In this document: piece by piece, positions 33,399 through 43,425 of the stretch
Position numbering within the stretch: position 1 is the first letter of the stretch
How the letters are laid out: every line of letters starts with the position of its first letter
From: Ursus arctos
Lineage: Eukaryota > Chordata > Mammalia > Carnivora > Ursidae
Direction of reading: 5' to 3'
Assembly: GCF_023065955.2 (NCBI RefSeq)
Contig: NW_026622874.1
Span: 31,757,772-31,821,771 of the forward strand
DNA: 64,000 bases
Position numbers and translations under genes: made by a program
Notes under the pieces: generated by a model
The model's database searches: none
Told to the model about the DNA's origin: nothing
The model's input: only the letters and a program-made list of their open reading frames with translations

Positions 33399-34453
33399 CT
33401 CAACCTTGATCTTCGTGTATTGGAGACAAAAAGTATTAATGTGAGAGTCACAGTAGTCCCCCCGCTCCAGCCCCAAACACTAAGGGCACACCATCTGGCA
33501 CGCTCAGCTTCTCTCTGTCTCCCATTCTCTATGAAGAATTCCATCTAGCTGGGGAGGCAGATTACTGAATCTTCCTGAGGTTCAGTACTTGGACCTAGTG
33601 ATGCAGAATTCCAACAAGGGGCCATGAGAGGAGGAAGAGAGAAGCAAGGATGGGTGCTTTGCATATCTAATGAGCAGAGATTCACTCATGGTAAGGATGA
33701 AAGAACAGAGATGGATGGATAGGAGGGGGAGAAGGAAAGCCAAGAACTCACCAATGGCCTCGGGACTCTTCCAGGAAAGGATTCAGATACGCAGGGGTAT
33801 GTGAGTGGACATTGAGAATCGGAGGAATGGGGAAAGATAAGCATAAGAAGTTTTTAGTGGGAACTATGAATTGAGTTCCTTTGACATTTTTGTTGAGAGA
33901 CACTGGTAAGTATTACAATTCTCTAAAAACCTGGAGAGATTGGGTTTCTTTGAATGTGATTCTCTTTGTAGAGTGGGCTGTGACTTGGCCTTAGTTGTAC
34001 TTGGGTTACATATGTTTCCCCAAATATTTAATCTGACTTCACAGATGTTATCAAACGGACATGGGGAAAAAAAAATGCCTCCAAGTATCCTAAGCCCTGG
34101 GACATGGAGATGTGGGTGTCTGTCTGTGTAGCTGTTCAGGGGTTCGGGGAGGTCCCAAATTGAGCCCCTGCTGTTTTACACTAAAGCTGGGTGCCTGGGG
34201 AGACCTCCTCACTGCCCCCTGGTGTCTACTTGTTTGAGATCCCTAGGCCATGTGGAGAAAGAGCATGTCCTAGGGAAGAAAAGATTGAGGCAAATGAGCT
34301 TGGCCAAAGACACGCAGCAAAGAGGAAGGAAGGGGAAGTTTGGACATCTATCCTTCAGGACCCACACCCGACAATAAGCCCAAACTGGGGTTTGCTATAA
34401 AACAAGGGTAAAGCAGAAACACTGGCTTCACTGGATGTCACCAACATCAGGCG
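33399..34453. other. Unassigned non-coding DNA with CTCF-like motif
   Basis: No gene. It contains the strong CTCF-like motif listed at 34211 and otherwise no confident repeat. Confidence 0.5.
34211..34225 (-). promoter_or_regulatory. Strong candidate CTCF motif
   Basis: On the minus strand the site reads ACACCAGGGGGCAGT, matching CCASYAGRKGGCRSY at 14 of 15 positions. It is outside any recognised repeat. The motif strength is seen directly; binding is inferred. Confidence 0.5.
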
Positions 34454-34592
34454 ACACTAGGGAATTCTTTTTTTTTTTTTTTTTTTTTATTTATTTACCT
34501 GAGAGTGACACAGCGAGAGAGGGAACACAGGGAGGGGGAGCTGGAGAGGGAGAAGCAGGCTCCCCGCAGAGCAGGGACACCGGGGAATTCTT
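34454..34592 (-). mobile_element. 5'-truncated Can-SINE
   Basis: Antisense SINE tail and CT-body only (about 34470-34576: T run, TTATTTATTTACCTGAGAG, CGAGAGAGGGAACACAGG, GAGAAGCAGGCTCC). The tRNA head is absent. Imperfect 16-base flanks ACACTAGGGAATTCTT and ACACCGGGGAATTCTT show it inserted already truncated. Confidence 0.85.
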
Positions 34593-36179
34593 GAGCACGC
34601 AGCCAGCTTTGGCCACAGAGGTGATGGGAGATCTGAGGCCTCTTCCCAGACCCCTTGGTCTCCGGCGTCTGTGGCCTCAGCAGCAGCTCTCACTGGAAGG
34701 GTTGAGAGAGTCGGAGAAATGTTTGTGATCCCATGGGGAAAGCTGCACACAGACGCTCTTCTGTGAGTGCCCCGGGACAGGCGAATGGAGGCTGGGACAC
34801 ACAGCTTACTTTTATTTTTATTCTCCCTCCCCACACCGGTCAGAGAAACCCGACATTATCTCAGTGGGTAGAAGGAGGGAGAAACTTGCAAATAGGTGTC
34901 AGCTGCACCGGGGAAAGTTTGGAAGAAGTTTGGCAGGAACCCCAGCCGGCAGTTACATCTGCGTTCCTGACATCAGGTCTGTAATATTTGGATTCTAGGC
35001 CGAGGCAGATGGACCATTTGCCACGTGTCTGCTTTTCCTGGCTCCTGTTTTCCAACAGCCCTTGCTAACTTGGATCGGGCTATTAACAGATCTGACTCCC
35101 ATGCACCCGGCACTTTGCGCACATATGCGTCCTCACACACGCGGTTTTCTGGTTATCGGTGTAAGGACATGAAAAAGGAGAGGAACGAGGTCCTTCCTCT
35201 CGCCTGGTGTGGTGTCCTTCTGCCCGCCTAAGTCGGGCTTGGCCCTGCCTTGGGGTTGCTGGCGCAGATCTTCGAAGGGCTGTCAGTGCTACGCGGGCAC
35301 TTAGCAGGGCATCCTCGGCAGTCTGGAAGCCAGACATAAATCAAAGATCCAGACCCTGAGCAGCAGGAGCGGGATGCCACAGTGGGAGTTGGGGGGAGGA
35401 GAGGATGGTCACCGAAAGGCCTTGAGTTCATCTCCAAAACCACAAGACAACAAATCCAAATACAGATGGTGCCTACTGGCCGTTGGGGGACCTCACAAGT
35501 GCAAAGTGAGTTTCGTTCCAGAGGCAGTGGCATGCTTTAGAGGAGAAACAGACACACACGTAGTCGGTAGATCTCCACAGGAGCTTCCTGAACAGCTAAC
35601 CCTGACCTCAGGCTCCACGGCTCTCTGGTTACTTCATGGTGGCATTAGGTCCTGGGTTGTCCCCGCCAAACCTGGCTTCAAAAGGCCATCATCCTCTTGT
35701 CGGATGTGCACGAGGAGTATTTACCCCCCTGGGACTGGGTAATTATGGAGACGGTACTTCTACGGTCCTAGGCAAGTACCCAGTTCTCTATGCTGTCCTT
35801 GCCGTGCGGAGGAACAGTTCAGGGTTGAATAGACGGGTAAACCAGTGCTAGCTGGTCTCGTGGGTTCTTCACATCATCACTGGCAATGACTGCCTTTGGG
35901 CACCTGGATTCGAGGGGGAAAGCTCAGCTCTCTCCAGGGTCTGTGAAAGGCAGTTGCAGGAAATCGGGTTCTTCGTCCTGCGGGCTTGGGATTCCATTTC
36001 TACCCTGGAGGCTCAGATCAGAAGCGAGGCATTACACTTCATCCTCATCTCTCTGCTCCACAGAGGAGTTACGAGATGGATATGCTTTTAAGCCAGGAAA
36101 ACAGGAATGCCAGATAAAGGATTATAAGAACTTTTTAGCTTAGATGGCCTGAAATGTCTAGTGAAGAGTTTTGATTCTA
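34593..36179. other. Unassigned non-coding DNA with a CpG-enriched patch
   Basis: No gene is supported. About 35040-35320 has noticeably more CpG than its surroundings, but I estimate it falls short of a classical CpG island. Chance frames up to 122 codons lack domains. Confidence 0.45.
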
Positions 36180-36333
36180 AAATACAGGCAATTACATCAG
36201 AAACCAGGGATGTACTGTATGGTGAATAACATAATATAATTAAAAAAACATTAAAAAAAACTAGCTCCCAAAATTCCTAAATAAATCAAATCAATAAGAA
36301 AAAATAAAATAAAATAAAATGAAATACAGGCAA
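36180..36333 (+). mobile_element. Extremely short L1 insertion with (AAAAT)n tail
   Basis: Only the last ~70 bases of the L1 3' end (ACATCAGAAACCAGGGATGT, CTGTATGGTGAATAACATAA) plus an A-rich tail ending in AAAAT repeats. The exact 12-base duplication AAATACAGGCAA is at 36180-36191 and 36322-36333. Its 3' end matches that of the young L1 at 15.6 kb, so both belong to the same family. Confidence 0.9.
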
Positions 36334-37350
36334 GTTCATACCATGGGTAGGTTTGGGGGGGGGGGAAGTGTGGCCTCTTGGGCTTCTTAAAAAAAGAAAA
36401 AAAAAGAGTCTCCGAATTTCACCAGCAGACTTTATATCAACATTTGGAGTTGTGAGAAAGAAGCAGACAAACACCAACCGAACGTTCCTAGAAAAGCAGA
36501 GGGGCTGAAAATGGAACTGCAAAGTGTTTTGGCAGTTTGGGATTGTGGAATATTATTAGCACCCTCCCACCCCAAACACCACCAGACCACCGACTGCCTC
36601 TGTTCGGCGGGTAGCTGTTTGCCTCTGAGACAAGTGATTTTGAAGCCTGTTATGAGACAACATTTCTCTTGAAGTGCTTCTTTTCCTTATTGCTGTTATT
36701 TTTGTGTGTGAGGTATAAATCAGATGGAGTTTAGTCCATCAGGAGAGTGATTTCGGTTTTAAATATTTCCAGACAGCCGCCCCCAGATCAACGCTCCCAA
36801 GAAAGGGGCGAGGCTATAAAAGACAAGCCTCATTTCCCGGCTTTAATACCAGGACCCTAAGAAGTGCAGGAGTCAGGAAATCCAAGAGGCTGCTTTCTTA
36901 AGTCATATATCCACCCCCCGCTTTGCTGCTCAGATCAGCAGGTTATTGATCCCCCCCTTCCCCACGAGACGCAAACCGGGAATCTACGGAAACTGTATTT
37001 ACTTTAACACCACACTTAATGCAATTTTGAGTCACTGAGCCTGATGGGCTTATTGTCTCCTTTATTCCAAGAAGCCCAGAGTCAGGCCAATCTAAGGCTG
37101 GTGGAAGTGATCAATGCTGCTCCATTAGCTGGATAGATCGCACAAAGACAGCCTGATATTAAGTACGCTAGAGCAGGAGGGAAACTCCGAGAAGGTCTGC
37201 GCAGGAAGATTTCTGGTTGTATTGGGAAGAGACTCTGGATTCCGAGAATTGGGTACCCTGGTGTCAGGAGCAAAGCCCAGGACGTGAGTCCTCTATCGCT
37301 AAACACACTGGTCTTCCTCCCCGGCTGCCATGGGACCGTGTTGATTCAAT
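36334..37350. other. Unassigned, apparently unique DNA
   Basis: No gene or repeat. An 11-base G run lies at 36355-36365 and a TATA/GC motif pair at 36805-36822. Long repeat-free sequence with mixed composition could include regulatory elements. Confidence 0.45.
36805..36822 (+). promoter_or_regulatory. TATA-like motif preceded by GC-box-like motif
   Basis: GGGGCG at 36805 is followed by CTATAAAAG ending at 36822. The pair has core-promoter form. No downstream exon or initiator is evident, and TATAAAAG also occurs by chance at 46680, so this is weak. Confidence 0.2.
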
Positions 37351-37353
37351 TAG

Positions 37354-37365
37354 GCCATCTAGTGG
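37354..37365 (-). promoter_or_regulatory. Strong candidate CTCF motif
   Basis: GCCATCTAGTGG on the plus strand is the exact complement of the CTCF core CCACTAGATGGC, all 12 core positions matching. It sits in repeat-free DNA. Orientation is minus, the same as the 34.2 kb site. Confidence 0.5.
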
Positions 37366-38459
37366 TGGGACTGGGGCATCGCCGCTAGCGTTCCTGCCTC
37401 GTGGGGCCGGAGGGGCTTGAAACAACTTTCTTGAGTTAACCGTTTCATTTCCTCTCTTGCTCCCACCCTATTTTCTGTCTTCTTCATTTATCCTTTAGGA
37501 AACTGAGACCACCGTCTTCACCTGTCCCCAGCTCCTTTGCTCTCACGCGCTGCCTTTTTGGGCCAGTATAGATTTCTCTTTTCCATTTGGAAGTCACACA
37601 TTATTGCTATCTACACATTGTCACCAAAACCAATTTGTGCAAACTAACAGGCTTATCAGCGCTGCTGAAATGAGATTAAAACTGCTTCCAATGAAACAGA
37701 TTAAAAACCAGATGAATGAAGCCCTCTAATAAGACATTAAAATAATGACAAGAATGATTAACTAGCATGATAGAGTGAGCAGTTAGGAAGAGTCGGGTGC
37801 CCAGGATCTGTAAGCGAATAAAAAAGAATCTACCTTTAATTCCCTTTAGCCAGTGAGGTATAATCACATCAACATTATGATTTTTTTTTTGGTTATTATT
37901 TATCTGTGAGAGCAATATCACACCTTTCCTCCAAAGTGCTCAAAGCTTATTAGAGAAAGAGAGAGAGAGAGACAGAGAGAGACAGACAGACAGACTGCTT
38001 TGGGGAGGAGAGCTCTCCTCACTTCAGCTCTTTAAAGAATAAAAAGGAATGCTTAACACCCTGCTTGCATTTACACACTGAGAATGCAGATGCTCTCATT
38101 TTTGTTTCATCTCTGAGAGTGGCCTATTCATAGACTGTTTTACATTATAAAATCAGTTCGTCAATTATTGCATTATCGAGTCCCATCCAGACAATCCAAA
38201 AATGACGTTTGTACTGGGTATATCACAATGGGCTGGCTGTGACTGACGCCTTGGAGTTTCAGGTTGCGTGGAGCCCTTGTGGCCAGGCTTCGGCTCGGGC
38301 TCTCCTCCTGCCTTGCTGGGTTTGCGCTTGTGAGGGAAGGCACGGGGAGCAGAAGGCAGTCATTTCTTGTCCGTTGAGAATTTTTGAACCCTACTAGGTG
38401 ACAGGCCCAGTGCCATGCTCCCGGGAGACGGGATTGAGAACTTGGCTCTGTAGTATAGT
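37366..38459. other. Unassigned, partly AT-rich unique DNA
   Basis: No gene. Bases ~37600-37780 hold several ATTA/TTAA cores in non-repetitive sequence and could be a conserved element, but nothing specific supports that. Confidence 0.4.
37952..37995. repeat. (GA)n/(GACA)n microsatellite
   Basis: Compound purine-rich repeat: GA units followed by GACA units. Confidence 0.9.
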
Positions 38460-38477
38460 GGGGGGGGGGGGGGGGGG
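38460..38477. repeat. Poly(G) run of 18
   Basis: Eighteen consecutive G residues as written. Long G homopolymers are rare in mammals and are prone to sequencing and replication length error, so the true length is uncertain. Confidence 0.85.
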
Positions 38478-38539
38478 CAAGGAGGAGGGAAGGCAAGTAA
38501 ATGAAGGTGATACCAAGTAAACAAGCCCAGGTGAGAGGT

Positions 38540-38880
38540 GACCCTGATTACTACAGGGCACCATGGATGCCCAGAGGGGGACTAACTCTCTGGGGAAGCT
38601 AGGGAAGGCTTACCAAAGGAGGTGCCCTTTGGGGAAGGGATGAAAGGAAGACTGGGGCTTCGCTACAGACAGAAAGAGAATAGGGCAGAGATGAAGTGTA
38701 TGGACCGACAGCCATGAAAGATCCTGCTATGCCCTGGGAATAAATGCTTGGTGGCCATGCAGTCTGGGAGAGGGCAGCAGAGGAGTCTGGGGACAGCCCG
38801 GAAGGAGCTTCTATTCCACACTGGGTTGCACATTTTATCCTCAAAGCCGAAGCGGTCCATTATTACTTTGTAAGAGTGGC
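38540..38880 (-). repeat. L2 LINE fragment
   Basis: GGGAAGGCTTACCAAAGGAG with GTGCCCTTTG corresponds to antisense L2 (sense CTCAAATGTCACCTCCT...GCCTTCCCTGA). Downstream blocks follow in order, though diverged. The 172-codon antisense frame at 38663-39181 crosses this repeat and is not a gene. Confidence 0.45.
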
Positions 38881-39034
38881 TAGAGTATCCAACCTGGGCT
38901 TTGCGGCTCTGACTTTGGTGAGCTGTGGAGGATGGCTTAAGAGCAGAAGAGAAATGAGACAGGGAAATTCTGCTAGAGCCACAATACAGTGAGAAAACAC
39001 AGACAGGACCGAGCCAGGAATGCACCTGCATCTG

Positions 39035-39195
39035 AACGGAGCTAATAACCGGCCCTGTGATCTGGGGTAAAATCATCTGTTGAATCACAATTTTCTCATC
39101 TGTAAATTGAAGATAGCAAGATCTGAAATAATATAACGTGAGGCCCTGGTGTGCAGGATACGATAAGCACATAACACACACCTTAGTGATAAGAG
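39035..39195 (+). repeat. MIR SINE
   Basis: Sense MIR: CTGGGGTAAAATCATCTGTT, AATTTTCTCATCTGTAAATT, GAAGATAGCAAGATCTG and GTGAGGCCCTGGTGTGC. Confidence 0.7.
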
Positions 39196-39218
39196 CGCCG
39201 GGGGGTGTGCAAGGAGAT

Positions 39219-39242
39219 GGGGTGGGGGGTGGGGGGTGTGGG
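39219..39242 (+). other. G-quadruplex motif
   Basis: Four G tracts of 4, 6, 6 and 3 or more separated by loops of one, one and three bases. Short loops and long tracts make it a strong canonical quadruplex pattern on the plus strand. Confidence 0.6.
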
Positions 39243-39509
39243 TCTCTGTGGGTGCGTGCTACTGTTAGAAAAATTGATAAAATAATACTAAATTATCACG
39301 TTATGGCGAGAACGGAAGGGAATCTGGAATTTAAAAATACATGTTCAGACAGATATATGATTTCTGTCACTGATGTAGGTTGCCGAATGAAATTGCACAG
39401 ATTAGACATTTTTGCAATCTTTTAGAGAGCTAGCAGAGGACAGGTAACACCCACCTCACCCACTTCAGAGGCAGGAGTGGGGACTCAAAACTGATAGTGA
39501 AATTGCTCG

Positions 39510-39620
39510 ACTGCCCGAATGTCAGCTTCATGAGGACAAGAACATGTTCCCCGACACATCCCGAATGCCTCAAGCTCAAAAAATAAATATCTGTTTAATA
39601 AATGGATGAATTGGTTATGA
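39510..39620 (+). repeat. L2 LINE 3' end
   Basis: AATGTCAGCTTCATGAGGAC, AAGAACATGTTCC and AATAAATATCTGTTTAATAA correspond to the L2 3' terminal block CTGTAAGCTCC...GAGGGCAGG...CAATAAATATTTGTTGAA. Confidence 0.65.
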
Positions 39621-40024
39621 ATGATTGCAAAAACCCTGGAGACATTAACTTGATTACTAGCCAATAGGGTCAAAATAGTCAGGTTCAATCTTCCTCTCCA
39701 TTCCCCTCACCAGCTAAAAGTTTACTCATGAATTCAACATTTAACCAGAATTCTGGGAGTCCCTATAAATATCCTTGGCCTCAATAGGCCACATGTATAG
39801 AATCAGGTGCGTGGTATCTAGTGGTGAATAATCCAGACATGGCCTCACCCTGAGCTCACATTATAGGCCGGTGAAGGTGGGCAGGTGAATTCCTGAAGGC
39901 TGTCCAGTGTATAGGCTCTTCCCCCCCTTTTCCACTGCACCCCACCATCGTTCCAGTTGACAGTTGAATGATGGCTGTGAGAGACACTAGGTAGAAGGCA
40001 ATGTCATAAAATAAGGAGGTTGTG

Positions 40025-40210
40025 TCCTGGGATCACATGCATTTGCTTTTGCCTCCTGACTCTGCCACTTACTAGACATGAGAGTTTGGGTTAGCGACTC
40101 AGTCCCGCTAAGCTGAAATTTTCTCATTTTTAAAATGAGTACTTTCAATAGGAATTAGTAAAATTAGGTCTGAAAATCATCTGGTGCGGTTGGCTCTTCG
40201 TATTATTTTC
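40025..40210 (+). repeat. MIR SINE
   Basis: Sense MIR: CTCCTGACTCTGCCACTTAC, TAGACATGAGAGTTTGGG, AAATTTTCTCATTTTTAAAA and TGAGTACTTTC. Confidence 0.8.
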
Positions 40211-40939
40211 TCCTTACCGAGAGATTGCCTTGTAGACAACATTGATCGCTATGGAGAGACCATTGTTTTCCAAAGGACATAAAGCTTTGCTATCCACAGT
40301 TGGTCCTTGCCCTGTCTACACATGTGTCAGAAAAGACAAGGAACTCAACTTTATTCAGAAAGTGGAAGAAACAACTTTTAGACCCTCCACTAGCTCTGGA
40401 AAATGCTTGTCTTTTCTGGTGGTTTATTAACATGCAATCAAGTCCAGATTCAGAGACCCACACGTTTGCAGAGAGGGCAGTCTTGTTAAAAATGGACAGA
40501 CAGAATATGCCAGAACGGAGAGAAAAATGTAAAAACAGTCTGTTTAAAAATGCAATCTCACTGTTAAAGATCCCAAATAAAAGAAGTTGAAAATGTGAAG
40601 TCCATCATTTTTACATTCACTGCTAAATTTTACAAACGTGTTTAAAAAGCGATTATTTCTGAATTTAAGAGAAGTTTTAAACCTATCTTTTGGATATCAT
40701 TTTAAGGGTCCCAATCAAGATGCTCTCCTCACTTGAGCCAATCCCACACTTTCCATCTTACTTGTTTCCTTGCCCATCTACAGAAAGAGAAGGATTTTCA
40801 TAGAAGTTTATCATGCTGATGGATACCAATTTTTCTAACCATATTTGATTCAAAGACCATATTTACAGATACCTAGAAACATGTCTGTGGTTTACAAATG
40901 ACTCTATTTATAGGTGAAGGGGATTTCGAGTGCACTTAC
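40211..40939. other. Unassigned non-coding DNA
   Basis: No gene, RNA or confident repeat recognised. Confidence 0.45.
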
Positions 40940-41062
40940 CTTGATGAGCACTGAGTGATATAAGGAACTGTTGGCATCTCTATATTGTACACCTGAAACT
41001 CATATAACACTGTGGCCTCACTGTACTGGAGTTAAAATTAAAAAACAATAAACATAAAAATA
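40940..41062 (+). repeat. Older L1 3' end fragment
   Basis: TTGATGAGCACTGAGTGATA, ATTGTACACCTGAAACTCAT, ATAACACTGTGG and TACTGGAGTTAAAATTAAAA are the classic 3' terminal blocks of mid-age mammalian L1s. A-rich tail at the right end. Confidence 0.85.
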
Positions 41063-41664
41063 TTCGTTTTCGCAAAAATCTGCATGCTTACAGAATGTAC
41101 ATTTTAAGAAGCGGGCACTTACTCTCAGAGTGAAGACCTAGGGTCTCCATAAAATTACATTTGCTACTGAGATCTCTTGATGACAAAGTACTCTCCCTCT
41201 AGTTTCTAAGATCTATCATTTCGAAAGGATTGAGGATTATTTTTCTGGCACACTGGGTAGATACAAGAACCAGAGGTGCGGATAAGACGGGTGTGAGTTG
41301 CGTTTTCTTTTTAGTTTCTTTCCAGCTCGAAATGTATATGCTTCTGTGCATTCAAGTTCTGAAATTTAGGACGGTCCTGCAACTAGTGTCTCTTATTTTC
41401 CTGGAGGTCCCTATATCAAGACTGTTTCAGGATGATACAGCCCCTGGGCGCAGGGGTCCTGGCATGAAGGTTTTCTCTGCTATATTGAGAAAGACATCGG
41501 CTACTGCTTTGTCTCTGGAAAGCAAGACTTGTCCCAGAGGTAAGTATAGAATCAGAAGGGTGAAAATACGAAAGCACTTAGAATTATGTAACTTTCAGAA
41601 ATATGTGTTTATTAGATTGTAAACATGTTTATTATATGGATAAACATATGAATTAACCCTACTC
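41063..41664. other. Unassigned non-coding DNA
   Basis: No gene is supported. A 130-codon frame at 41230-41622 lacks recognisable domains. Confidence 0.45.
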
Positions 41665-41897
41665 AAAACTAGAGCATTTCTTTTTTTTTTTTTAAGATTT
41701 TATTTATTTATTTGACAGAGATAGAGACAGCCAGCGAGAGAGGGAACACAAGCAGGGTAGTGGGAGAGGAAGAAGCAGGCTCATAGCGGAGGAGCCTGAT
41801 GTGGGGCTCGATCCCACAACGCCGGGATCACGCCCTGAGCCGAAGGCAGACACTCAACCGCTGTGCCACCCAGACGCCCCAAAACTAGAGCATTTCT
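41665..41897 (-). mobile_element. Can-SINE (SINEC1-type), cluster copy 1
   Basis: Full-length antisense SINE, body 41682-41880, with the GACAGCCAGCGAGAGAGG block. The exact 17-base duplication AAAACTAGAGCATTTCT lies at 41665-41681 and 41881-41897. Its head faces that of the next SINE across only about 40 bases. Confidence 0.97.
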
Positions 41898-41905
41898 AAA
41901 AAGTC

Positions 41906-42127
41906 AGAGTAACATATATAAGGGGCACCTGGGTGGCTCAGTCAGTTAAATGTCTGCCTTCTGCTCAGGTCATGATCTCGGGGTCCTGGGATCGAGTCCT
42001 GCGTTGGGCTCCCGGCTCAGCAGGGAGCCTGCTTCTCCCTCTTTCCTCCTTCCTGCCGGTTCTCTCTATGTCTCTATCTCTCTTTCAAATGAATAAATAA
42101 AATATTTTTTTAAAGAGTAACATATAT
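41906..42127 (+). mobile_element. Can-SINE, cluster copy 2
   Basis: Sense SINE, body about 41921-42113, GGGGCACCTGGGTGGCTCAG to GAATAAATAAAATA. The 14-base duplication AGAGTAACATATAT is at 41906-41919 and 42114-42127. Head-to-head with copy 1. Confidence 0.96.
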
Positions 42128-42479
42128 TATATATGTTCAAGTAAAATGTCATTTCTTCATATTGATTATATAAGCATTACAAAAAACATAAGTAAACAGT
42201 ATGTCTTTACATATTTTAGTTTTTGGTTATGTCAGTCTCTAATACTATGACATGGATATTTTTCTGAAGAATAAAATTTTGAATATGACTTACTAATCAG
42301 TTTTTTTTCCATAGGATTGATTGCAGTCTCCTTAAAAGCTACCTTTTACGGTCGATAAATTTAGAATTGTCGATAGCTTCAATTGGCTCCTCTGTAGACA
42401 GTACTATTTTTAGTTGAGAAAACACCTCAGGTATTCAGGTATCTGGTAAGCTCTGAGTAAATTCTGCTAGATGGAAGGT

Positions 42480-42749
42480 TTGTTTTTTTTTTTTAAGTTT
42501 GATAAATGCTGCCAAGTCATCCTTATAGGCAGCTTTCTAGGTTTCTGCTCTGTCCAGCAGGGCACGAGAGCATTGCCGACACAGTACATGAGGAAACTTT
42601 TTGATCTTTGCTAATCTGTTAGGTTAAAAAAAAAAAAAAAGCTATCTTAATGTACTTTTACTTTGCATTTCTTCTATTATGAATAACTGTAAGCATCATT
42701 TCATATATTTAAAATTAACATATAGCTTCCTTTCTGTGATCATTTTGTT
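42480..42749 (-). repeat. Old L1M remnant, antisense
   Basis: Blocks such as GATCTTTGCTAATCTGTTAG, TTTTACTTTGCATTTCTTCT and AGCATCATTTCATATATTTA follow antisense L1 order (compare TTTGCCATTCTAACTGG...TTTTTTCATGTG in the young L1 at 16.4 kb). The frame is destroyed. A SINE follows directly. Confidence 0.5.
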
Positions 42750-42984
42750 TATATCTTCTACATCTTTTTTTTTTTTAAAGATTTAATTTATTTATTTGAC
42801 AGAGAGAGACAGCCAGCAAGAGAGGGAACACAAGCAGGAGGAGTGGGAGAGGAAGAAGCAGGCTCACAGCGGAAGAGCCCGATGTGGGGCTCGATCCCAT
42901 AACACCGGGATCACGCCCTGAGCTGAAGGCAGACGCTTAACCGCTGGGCCAACCAGGCACCCCATATATCTTCTACATCTTTTT
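42750..42984 (-). mobile_element. Can-SINE (SINEC1-type), cluster copy 3
   Basis: Antisense SINE, body 42770-42964. A 20-base target duplication beginning TATATCTTCTACATC lies at 42750-42769 and 42965-42984, exact. It inserted into the old L1 remnant. Confidence 0.97.
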
Positions 42985-43193
42985 AAATCAGATTGCTAGA
43001 AGACGCCTGGGCTCGGTGGTTTGGGCGTCTGCCTTCTGCTCAGGTCATGATCCCAGAGTCCTGGGACTCGAGCCCTGTGTTGCCTCCCTGTTCAGCCGGG
43101 AGTCTGCTTCTCCCTCTACCCCTCCCCCCTGCTTATGATCTCTCTGTCTCTCAAATAAGTAAATAAAATCTTTAAAAAAAATCAGGTTGCTAG
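42985..43193 (+). mobile_element. Can-SINE, cluster copy 4
   Basis: Sense SINE, body about 43000-43178, with a damaged head (GCCTGGGCTCGGTGG, short deletion) and tail AGTAAATAAAATC. The 15-base duplication AAATCAGATTGCTAG, with one mismatch on the right, flanks it. Head-to-head with copy 3. Confidence 0.93.
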
Positions 43194-43203
43194 GCTTTTT
43201 CTT

Positions 43204-43425
43204 GAAATGGAAGATATTCTTTTTTTTTTTTTTTAAGATTTGTTTATTTATTTATTTGAGATAGGGAGAGAGAGAGAGAGAACACAGAGTGGGAGAGGGA
43301 GTGGGAGAAGCAGCCTTCCTGCCGAACAGGAAGTCTGATGCAGGGCTCGTCCCAGGACCCTGGAGCAGAAGGCAGATGCTTAACCAACTGAGCCAACCAG
43401 GTGCCCTAGAATGGCAGATATCCTT
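43204..43425 (-). mobile_element. Can-SINE, cluster copy 5
   Basis: Antisense SINE of an older subfamily, body about 43222-43408, with TTTATTTATTTATTTGAGAT, a GAGA tract and the antisense head ACCAACTGAGCCAACCAGG. Imperfect flanks AAATGGAAGATATTCTT and GAATGGCAGATATCCTT indicate greater age. Confidence 0.92.

Noticed and set aside
35040..35320. CpG-enriched patch as a CpG island
   Set aside because: By rough count it is too short and its CpG ratio too low for a standard island.
38663..39181. 172-codon antisense reading frame, the longest outside L1
   Set aside because: It runs through an antisense L2 fragment and a MIR, has no recognisable domain and no codon bias I can see.
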